The notes under the pieces are model-generated. The model was not told where the DNA came from. It worked only from the letters and a program-made list of their open reading frames with translations, and did no database searches. From an uncultured Aquimarina sp. (lineage in GTDB: Bacteria; Bacteroidota; Bacteroidia; Flavobacteriales; Flavobacteriaceae): a stretch of 64,000 bases of DNA. The stretch spans positions 124,001 to 188,000 of the forward strand of contig CANMCO010000007.1 in NCBI GenBank assembly GCA_947496355.1. The letters are read 5' to 3'. Below, piece after piece: positions 57,635 through 64,000 of this stretch (position 1 is its first letter; the number at the start of each line of letters is the position of its first letter). A program made the position numbers and the translations under genes.

Positions 57635-59302
57635 ATGGATAAAGGTGTTTTGACAGCTTGGCAAAGGTTGATAGGACTTTTGAAGCTAGATAAAAAAGAT
57701 GTTCTGCAAACATTTTATTATGCAATTTTTGCAGGATTAGTTAGTCTTTCACTCCCTCTTGGAATCCAGGCAATAATAAATCTTGTACAAGGAGCCCAGA
57801 TTAGTACTTCATGGATTATATTGGTAGTTTTGGTTACCATTGGGGTATTATTTGTGGGATTACTTCAATTGATGCAAATGCGTATTATTGAAAATGTACA
57901 ACAAAAAATATTTACTCGAGCATCTTTTGAGTTTGCTTATCGTTTTCCTAAGATTAAAATGAGTGAATTACGAGATTATTATCCCCCAGAATTGGCGAAT
58001 CGTTTTTTTGATACTTTGACTGCTCAAAAAGGTCTGGCAAAAATTCTTATAGATTTCCCGGCTGCTCTGGTACAGATAGTTTTTGGTTTAATGTTATTGT
58101 CATTTTATCACCCTTTCTTCATCATATATGGTTTACTACTAATTTTGTTAATTTACATAGTGTTTAAGTATACTGCAAGACGTGGATTAGAGACAAGCTT
58201 AAAAGAATCTAAGAGTAAATATAAAGTAGCACACTGGATACAAGAAGTTGCAAGAACAATTGTAAGTTTTAAGCTTTCGGGAAAAACTAGTCACGCACTA
58301 CGAAAAAATGATGCTCTTGTTACAGAATACCTAGACGCTAGAGAGAGCCATTTTAAGATACTAGTTATACAATTTATTCAAATGATAGGTTTCAAGGTAC
58401 TTGTTACTGCTGGTCTTCTTTTGATAGGTGGTATTTTGGTACTTAATCAAGAAATGAATATTGGTCAATTCGTAGCTGCAGAAATCATTATTGTACTAGT
58501 TATTGGGTCGGTAGAAAAATTAATTACAGGTCTAGAATCCTTTTATGACATACTTACATCATTAGAAAAACTTGGTCAAGTAGTAGATAAAGAGTTAGAG
58601 CCTCAAGAAGGTGAGAAACCATTTAGAGAAGATGAGGGTTTTACCTTAGAATTGGATCATGTCTCTTACACAGTACCCGGAGGCAAAAAGAAAATTATAG
58701 ATGATTTATCACTTACAATAACAAAAAATTGTACCATTCTTATACAGGGGCCTAACGGGTCTGGTAAATCAACCTTATTGCGATTAATTGCCGGTTTAAT
58801 AGAACCAAACGGTGGTAGTGTGTATATTAATAATGTTAATCTTAAAGGAATTAACCTGAATTACTTTCGATCACATTTGGGACAATCATTAACCGAAGAA
58901 TCCCCGTTTGAAGGTACCATTTTAGAAAATATAACATTTGGAGATACGACTATTCCTTTTCATGATGTATACTGGGCTCTTGACAAGGTAGGACTTACAC
59001 AATTTGTAAAAGAACAACCAAAGGGATTAAATACTGTTCTCTACCCAGAAGGAAAACAAATGTCATATACCGTATCCAAGAAGATAGTTCTTGCCCGAGG
59101 TATTGTAAGAAAACCCCAACTTTTAATTCTAAAAGATCCATTAGATCAATTTGATGAAGATGAAGTTACCAGAATTATGGATTTTCTTACTGAGCCATCA
59201 AACCCATGGGCTTTGGTAGTTGTAAGTCAAAATCAAAAATGGTCGAAAAGATGCGGTAGAGTTATAACTATTGAAAATGGTAAAATAATAAGCGAAAAAT
59301 AG
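57635..59302 (+). CDS. ABC exporter protein with degenerate ATPase
   Basis: A 555-residue half transporter with about five to six membrane segments (to about residue 300) and a C-terminal nucleotide-binding domain, like type 1 secretion ABC proteins but without an N-terminal peptidase domain. Walker A GPNGSGKST (372-380) is intact. The Q-loop Gln is Thr420, the LSGGQ signature is replaced by MSYTV (476-480), the Walker B Asp is Lys500, the catalytic Glu is Asp501 and the H-loop His is Gln532. It may bind but not hydrolyse ATP. HlyD and TolC partners follow. Confidence 0.88.
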   Translation: MDKGVLTAWQRLIGLLKLDKKDVLQTFYYAIFAGLVSLSLPLGIQAIINLVQGAQISTSWIILVVLVTIGVLFVGLLQLMQMRIIENVQQKIFTRASFEFAYRFPKIKMSELRDYYPPELANRFFDTLTAQKGLAKILIDFPAALVQIVFGLMLLSFYHPFFIIYGLLLILLIYIVFKYTARRGLETSLKESKSKYKVAHWIQEVARTIVSFKLSGKTSHALRKNDALVTEYLDARESHFKILVIQFIQMIGFKVLVTAGLLLIGGILVLNQEMNIGQFVAAEIIIVLVIGSVEKLITGLESFYDILTSLEKLGQVVDKELEPQEGEKPFREDEGFTLELDHVSYTVPGGKKKIIDDLSLTITKNCTILIQGPNGSGKSTLLRLIAGLIEPNGGSVYINNVNLKGINLNYFRSHLGQSLTEESPFEGTILENITFGDTTIPFHDVYWALDKVGLTQFVKEQPKGLNTVLYPEGKQMSYTVSKKIVLARGIVRKPQLLILKDPLDQFDEDEVTRIMDFLTEPSNPWALVVVSQNQKWSKRCGRVITIENGKIISEK

Positions 59303-59308
59303 AAAGAT

Positions 59309-60661
59309 ATGTTGAATATATCACATAATACTTTAAATAAGAAAGTAGATCTTTCAGGATATAATGCAATCCAAAAAGTTATTCATAGGAAGCATTATAA
59401 GTATTTCAATCGATTTTTGAAGGTCTTTACAGTAACAGTATTTATTATTCTGTTTCTTCCATGGACACAGAATGTTTCTGGGAATGGTTTCTTAACTACT
59501 TTAAAACCAGATCAACGTCCACAAACTATTCAATCTCCTATTCCCGGTAGAATTGAGCAATGGTACGTAAAAGAAGGTGATTTTGTAAAAAAAGGAGATA
59601 CCATCCTATTTATTTCTGAAATAAAGAATGAATATTTTGATCCTAATTTAGTTGCCCGTACGGGAATGCAAATCAAAGCAAAATCAATGGCCGTAACTTC
59701 ATATGAAGGAAAAGTAAAGGCATTGGAAAATCAAGCAGATGCATTGGTAAATGAACGCTCTTTAAAGTTAAAACAAGCAAGTAATAAACTGCTTCAGTCA
59801 AGATTGAAGGTGCAAAGTGATAGCATAGCTTTTGAAGCTGCTAAGACGAATATAAGTATTGCAGAACGTCAATTTGATAGAACAACTCAGTTAGAAAAGG
59901 AAGGGCTTAAGGCAGTTACAGATGTAGAAGAAAAACGGTTAAAGTTACAAGAAACACAGGCAAAACTAATCGAGCAGGAAAATAAGTTGTTGGCCAGTAA
60001 AAATGAGGTAATCAATGCTCAGATAGAACTTAATCGGATTAAAGCAGAATACACCGACAAAATATCAAAATCACAAAGTGATAAGTTTACCGCTCAGTCT
60101 AATCAGTTTGATGCAGAAGCACAGGTCACTAAACTCGAAAATGAATTTACGAATTACGAAATGCGTAATGATCTTTACTACATCAGAGCACCACAAAATG
60201 GATTTATTAATAAAGCTTTGTATTCTGGAGTTGGTGAAACCTTTAAAGAAGGTGATCAATTAGTCAATATTATGCCGTCAGACTACGAACTTGCTGTAGA
60301 AACTTATGTTAAACCAATTGATCTTCCGTTAATTCATTTAGGAGAAGAAGTACGAATTCAATTTGATGGTTGGCCTGCCATAGTTTTTAGTGGATGGCCA
60401 AATATATCTTACGGAACCTACGGAGGAAAAGTTGTAGCTATAGAAACATTTATTAGTGATAATGGAAAATATAGGATATTAATCGCCCCTGATCCAAATG
60501 ATCATGAATGGCCAAAAATACAAGTGGGTTCTGGTGCCAGAACATTAGCTTTATTAGAAGATGTGCCTATTTGGTTTGAGTTATGGAGACAATTAAACGG
60601 TTTTCCGCCTAATTATTATCAGCCAGAAAACGCGAAAGTGTCCAAATCTGAAAAAAAATAA
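59309..60661 (+). CDS. HlyD-type membrane fusion protein
   Basis: A 450-residue periplasmic adaptor anchored by one N-terminal membrane segment (about 37-53). It has a split lipoyl-like domain (PIPGRIEQWYVKEGDFVKKG at 77-96), a long coiled coil (about 120-290) reaching toward TolC, and C-terminal beta domains. It links the ABC protein before it to the outer-membrane channel after it. Confidence 0.93.
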   Translation: MLNISHNTLNKKVDLSGYNAIQKVIHRKHYKYFNRFLKVFTVTVFIILFLPWTQNVSGNGFLTTLKPDQRPQTIQSPIPGRIEQWYVKEGDFVKKGDTILFISEIKNEYFDPNLVARTGMQIKAKSMAVTSYEGKVKALENQADALVNERSLKLKQASNKLLQSRLKVQSDSIAFEAAKTNISIAERQFDRTTQLEKEGLKAVTDVEEKRLKLQETQAKLIEQENKLLASKNEVINAQIELNRIKAEYTDKISKSQSDKFTAQSNQFDAEAQVTKLENEFTNYEMRNDLYYIRAPQNGFINKALYSGVGETFKEGDQLVNIMPSDYELAVETYVKPIDLPLIHLGEEVRIQFDGWPAIVFSGWPNISYGTYGGKVVAIETFISDNGKYRILIAPDPNDHEWPKIQVGSGARTLALLEDVPIWFELWRQLNGFPPNYYQPENAKVSKSEKK

Positions 60662-60662
60662 G

Positions 60663-62066
60663 ATGAAGAAATACGTATTGTATTCCCTGTTTTTTTTGGT
60701 AACTTCCCTATTCTCGCAGCAGCAAGATACCAATACTCTTAATTTTAAAGAGTATTTAGGGTATGTAAAAAAGTATCATCCAGTTGCCAAACAGGCAGAG
60801 TTAAATATTGATATTGGCCAGGCTAACTTAATGAAAGCCAGAGGAGGATTTGATCCGAAGATTGAAGTAGATTATGATAGAAAAAAGTTCAAAGGATCTG
60901 AGTATTACGATTTGTTAAATGGTACTTTCAAAATTCCTACATGGTACGGAATAGAATTTAAAGGTGGTTTTGAGCAGAATGATGGAGAATTCTTAAATCC
61001 GCAAAATTTTGTGCCCGACGATGGACTTTTTAATGCTGGCGTTTCGGTTCCTGTTGCCCAAGGATTATTAATTAATGATCGTATGGCAACATTACGAAAA
61101 GCAAAATTTTTTAGAGAACAAACCAAAGCAGATCGGGATCTATTGGTTAATCAAATCTTATACGATGCTTCATTAGCCTATTTTGATTGGTTGAAAGCTT
61201 ATAACGAAAAAGAAATCTATGATAACTTTTTAAATAACGCTTTAATACGATTTGAAGGGATAAAGAAAAGAGCTTTAGCAGGTGATAAAGCAACTATTGA
61301 TACAGTAGAAGCCAAAATAGCCTACCAAAATAGGGCATTGAGTCTAGAGCAAGCAAAGGTGAAGTTAATGAAATCGACTTTGGAACTTTCCAACTTTTTA
61401 TGGTTAGAAAATAATATTCCTGTAGAATTACAATCTGATGTGATCCCGGATCCTAATGTTGAACAGGATATAGATAGTACATTAGAGATTCAAGGAAATC
61501 CATTAGATAGTTTTACTATAGAAAACCATCCTAAGTTAAGATCGTTACAATATAAAATAGATGGTTTAGAGGTCGATCAGAGGCTTAAAGCAAATAAACT
61601 ACTTCCAAGAATTGATTTAGAATATAACTTCTTGACCGAAACACCAGAGGTAGGTAATTCTTTTAACACGGCAGAATATAAAGCAGGGATTTCGTTTAGA
61701 TTTCCACTCTTCTTAAGGAAAGAAAGAGGGGATCTTAAATTAGCCAAATTTAAAGTTCAGGATGCACAATTTGAGCAAGAAACCACTCAATTGCAAATCA
61801 AAAATAAGGTGATGGCCATCTATGTAGAACTGGAATCTTTTGTTAACCAAAATGAACTTATATCCAGTATTGTAAGTGATTATAGTACACTACTTGCTGC
61901 AGAAGAGCGTAAGTTTAGTTTTGGTGAAAGCTCTCTTTTCCTAATTAACTCACGAGAAAGAAGTCTTATAGATGCTAAACTTAAAGAGATCGAAGTGCAA
62001 AATAAGTTCTTTGAGGCAAAAGCCAAACTATTTAATAGCTTGGCCGTAAACCCTGAAAATCTTTAA
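60663..62066 (+). CDS. TolC-type outer membrane channel protein
   Basis: A 467-residue outer membrane efflux protein with a signal peptide (to about residue 20) and two repeated helical-hairpin/beta regions typical of TolC (RGGFDPKIEVDY, KLRSLQYKIDGLEVDQRLKANKLLP, SRERSLIDAKLKEIEVQNKFFEAK). It completes the tripartite system; it starts 1 base after the HlyD stop. It converges on the next gene with no terminator visible in the 18-base gap. Confidence 0.93.
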   Translation: MKKYVLYSLFFLVTSLFSQQQDTNTLNFKEYLGYVKKYHPVAKQAELNIDIGQANLMKARGGFDPKIEVDYDRKKFKGSEYYDLLNGTFKIPTWYGIEFKGGFEQNDGEFLNPQNFVPDDGLFNAGVSVPVAQGLLINDRMATLRKAKFFREQTKADRDLLVNQILYDASLAYFDWLKAYNEKEIYDNFLNNALIRFEGIKKRALAGDKATIDTVEAKIAYQNRALSLEQAKVKLMKSTLELSNFLWLENNIPVELQSDVIPDPNVEQDIDSTLEIQGNPLDSFTIENHPKLRSLQYKIDGLEVDQRLKANKLLPRIDLEYNFLTETPEVGNSFNTAEYKAGISFRFPLFLRKERGDLKLAKFKVQDAQFEQETTQLQIKNKVMAIYVELESFVNQNELISSIVSDYSTLLAAEERKFSFGESSLFLINSRERSLIDAKLKEIEVQNKFFEAKAKLFNSLAVNPENL

Positions 62067-62084
62067 AGAATTCGTGTTTTCTAA

Positions 62085-63293
62085 TTAAAAATACTTTGAA
62101 ATAGATATCCTGAAGAAACTATCTTCTCTAAAATTAGAAAGGATGAATTCGTTTCTGTCAATATCATTGAAAATTCGTGCTTCAATTTCTGCGGTCCAAC
62201 TGCTTCCAAAACGTCTTGAAGCTTCTAAACTAAAGATGGTACTGCTGGATTCAAGATCAGCAATTCCTCCAATCAATATAGAAGTGTCTTGTGTGTCATT
62301 AAAAGCAATACGGCTTCCAAAAAATACATCATTTTGCAATGCATTTAATGCCAATTCATCTCGTTCATCATATAAATATTCACCAAGGAGACCTATATCC
62401 AATCCATTTCCATCAATATTAGAAAAAGTGTATTCTAACCCTGCCACTAATGCAAAGAAATCTTGAACATCAGCATTGCGATAAATGGATTCTAGTTTCC
62501 ATAGAAAAGCGTCATGTGTGATTTGTAATTCTAAACCCGTTTGATTGATTACGGGATAAAAAGCATTTATATTTCCTTCGGTATCAAATGTAAAGAGTGG
62601 TTCTCTACCAGTTCCATAAAAATGAGATAATCCGATATCAAAAATATCAAAGTAATGTTTCCAACGAAAAGCGAGATCTTGTCTCCACTCCTTAGCACTG
62701 CTTTCATATTCCAAGTCATCTTTATCAATCACTGTTGGAAAGCGTAACCTTCCTTTTTCTCCGGCAAAGGTACGTTTGCGGTGATAGGGGAGGTAAAAGA
62801 AATCAAAGGTTCCAAATTTTTGAGTTATCCAGGTAAACTGCGCCATGGGTTGCCCTAACTTTTCTTCTCCATCAAACGTTTCCACAGCATCGGTTTGATT
62901 AATAATATCTACCAAGTGATTGCTCTCGGCAACGCCCCAATACACTTTTTTAAGTCCCAGGCTAAACTCCCAGTTGTTTTTGGCTTTTTGATAATATAAT
63001 TCGCGAATATCCCAATGCGTACGTTCGTCATCCACATCCAAGCGGAAAAAACCCTTGAAATTAATACTTTCATAGCCTTTATTCCAGTCTATTGTATATT
63101 CTGGCCGTATCGCCAAAGAAGGGAAATGATCTTCTTGTCCTTCAAAAAGCGCATCTTCATAGAAGTAGCGATACTCTGACTCTAATTCTAACTCAAAATC
63201 ATGATTCACGTTCTTAGGTGTTTCGTTTTGAGAGTACATGCTAATTATGCCAAATAGCAGAGATGTTACAAGATAGATATATTTAATCCTCAT
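62085..63293 (-). CDS. Outer-membrane beta-barrel protein, RND-associated
   Basis: A 402-residue protein with a signal peptide and alternating aromatic beta strands, ending ISISKYF with a C-terminal Phe as barrel proteins do. Such porin-like proteins occur next to LolA-like genes and MMPL/RND exporters in Bacteroidota, and a LolA-like gene lies upstream here. Function by context only. Confidence 0.7.
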   Translation of the reverse strand: MRIKYIYLVTSLLFGIISMYSQNETPKNVNHDFELELESEYRYFYEDALFEGQEDHFPSLAIRPEYTIDWNKGYESINFKGFFRLDVDDERTHWDIRELYYQKAKNNWEFSLGLKKVYWGVAESNHLVDIINQTDAVETFDGEEKLGQPMAQFTWITQKFGTFDFFYLPYHRKRTFAGEKGRLRFPTVIDKDDLEYESSAKEWRQDLAFRWKHYFDIFDIGLSHFYGTGREPLFTFDTEGNINAFYPVINQTGLELQITHDAFLWKLESIYRNADVQDFFALVAGLEYTFSNIDGNGLDIGLLGEYLYDERDELALNALQNDVFFGSRIAFNDTQDTSILIGGIADLESSSTIFSLEASRRFGSSWTAEIEARIFNDIDRNEFILSNFREDSFFRISISKYF

Positions 63294-63296
63294 GTA

Positions 63297-63413
63297 TTAA
63301 ATTTTAATGCTTTGTATATGGTAAAACACAAGGCCAGGTCGCAACAATAGTAACAATCCACTAACCAAAAGAACCGCCATGGGGTATAATAGACTTAGCC
63401 TTGTGTATTTCAT
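63297..63413 (-). CDS. 38-residue membrane microprotein
   Basis: A short ORF of 38 residues: MKYTRLSLLYPMAVLLVSGL followed by LLLLRPGLVFYHIQSIKI. One hydrophobic segment (about 8-24) is flanked by basic residues. It starts 10 bases after the LolA-like stop and ends 3 bases before the barrel-protein start, so the spacing is operon-like and the gap would otherwise be empty. I do not recognise a family. It could be a small partner of the RND system, or chance; the tight fit favours a real gene. Confidence 0.6.
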   Translation of the reverse strand: MKYTRLSLLYPMAVLLVSGLLLLLRPGLVFYHIQSIKI

Positions 63414-63423
63414 TATTTTTTAT

Positions 63424-64000
63424 TTATTGTCCAGCTCTCTGAAGCGCAACTTGTGTAAAATCTTCATCAGCAAGTTCTGCTTCAAAGTTGTATTCACTAA
63501 ATTTCAGTAATGTTTCTTTATTACTTTGGTGATTAACCATATTGAATGTTAATGCTCTCCAAAATTTTCCTTTGTATAATTTGTAGTCACTATAAGTTAG
63601 GGTCTTTAAAAGAGAATTTTTGCGGTCATAGAATTCAACTTTTTCAATACGATATCCTTTGTCCTTGTTATAGGAAACAATGCGTCTAGTATATCCTGAT
63701 TTTGGATCAACCGGGTCTTGTTCTACAATTAAAAGACTTCCTTTTTCTTCCAAAAATTTATAAGAATATTTTTCAACTTCTTGCGAAGAAAGGTCTTCAT
63801 ACGCAAACTCACTACCCACAAACGGACCGGACTTATTATTAGATGATATTCTTTTTACTCTTTTGATTGAAGGTAAGAACAACCATTGATCATCTGATCC
63901 AACTTTATGAGTAAAAGTCAGGGTCGAGGTTCCTTTTACATCTTTTGGACTATTAAAAACAATCATGGATTTATCCCCATCTTCCGTTTGTTCTAATGTT
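63424..64000 (-). CDS. LolA-like outer membrane lipoprotein-sorting protein, 5' end outside window
   Basis: The frame is open to the window end, so the start is beyond 64000. At least 191 residues are visible, including SDDQWLFLPSIKRVKRISS, GPFVGSEFAYEDLSSQEVEKY and the C-terminal LADEDFTQVALQRA, matching the LolA-like family (PF17131) found beside MMPL/RND exporters. An ATG at 63966 is internal. It probably carries lipid or hydrophobic cargo in the periplasm; by analogy the next gene outside the window may be an RND exporter. Confidence 0.85.
   Translation of the reverse strand, partial: TLEQTEDGDKSMIVFNSPKDVKGTSTLTFTHKVGSDDQWLFLPSIKRVKRISSNNKSGPFVGSEFAYEDLSSQEVEKYSYKFLEEKGSLLIVEQDPVDPKSGYTRRIVSYNKDKGYRIEKVEFYDRKNSLLKTLTYSDYKLYKGKFWRALTFNMVNHQSNKETLLKFSEYNFEAELADEDFTQVALQRAGQ

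Overview
The window is an AT-rich chromosomal segment from a member of the Bacteroidota, almost certainly family Flavobacteriaceae. The evidence is the gene order (a fused str/S10/spc/alpha ribosomal block followed by carA, eno and gltA), the scarcity of Shine-Dalgarno sequences, nine exact copies of the Bacteroidota -7 promoter element TAnnTTTG, lipoproteins with an S-C lipobox, a Rho factor with a long Asn/Asp/Arg-rich insertion, and an ECF sigma/FecR/TonB-receptor module. The genus cannot be fixed from the sequence alone. No tRNA, rRNA, CRISPR array, insertion sequence or phage gene was seen.

Bases 1-16100 hold the translation block: the 3' part of fusA, then rpsJ to rplQ, with secY, infA and rpoA at their usual places. 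rpmD (59 aa) and rpmJ (38 aa) are short but intact. Most genes are separated by fewer than 25 bases. The five larger gaps (before rplC, rpsH, rpmJ, rpsD and rplQ) all contain inverted repeats, so they are candidate attenuators or autoregulatory leaders. Bases 16100-22900 carry carA, eno, gltA, two arginine-deiminase-fold hydrolases (the second resembling citrulline hydrolase CtlX) and an Rrf2-type regulator.

Bases 22850-31990 are mostly on the minus strand: a CpeT/CpcT-like lipoprotein, a DUF2867-type NAD-binding epimerase, a small unknown gene, plus-strand argS and a GNAT acetyltransferase, then a cell-surface-signalling operon (ECF sigma, FecR anti-sigma, TonB-dependent receptor with an STN domain). 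Divergent from it are a lipoprotein built of four short beta repeats and two fasciclin-domain (FAS1) lipoproteins. A bipartite motif, GTAGGAATTTT-N9-ATTGTT or a close variant, lies upstream of fecR, the repeat lipoprotein and the first FAS1 gene. I propose it is the target promoter of the local ECF sigma factor, which would tie these genes into one regulon.

Bases 36400-54900 are housekeeping: ffh, folD, an SH3/coiled-coil secreted protein, msrA, rho, a DUF4293 protein, a YfcE-type phosphoesterase, truA, an ABC exporter, a DUF3667 protein, cdaA (c-di-AMP synthesis), folP, a DUF1599 protein, a MauE/DoxX-type membrane protein fused to a DUF6624-like domain, an OppB-like permease, tpiA, prmA and clpS. 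Strong intrinsic terminators mark most unit ends.

Bases 55400-64000 are envelope and secretion genes: an M57-type HEIGH metalloprotease lipoprotein, a small secreted protein, and an operon of TetR regulator, ABC transporter, HlyD-type adaptor and TolC-type channel. The ABC protein of this operon keeps Walker A but has lost every other ATPase motif. Convergent to it is part of an RND-associated operon: a LolA-like protein (cut by the window end), a 38-residue membrane ORF and an outer-membrane beta-barrel protein.
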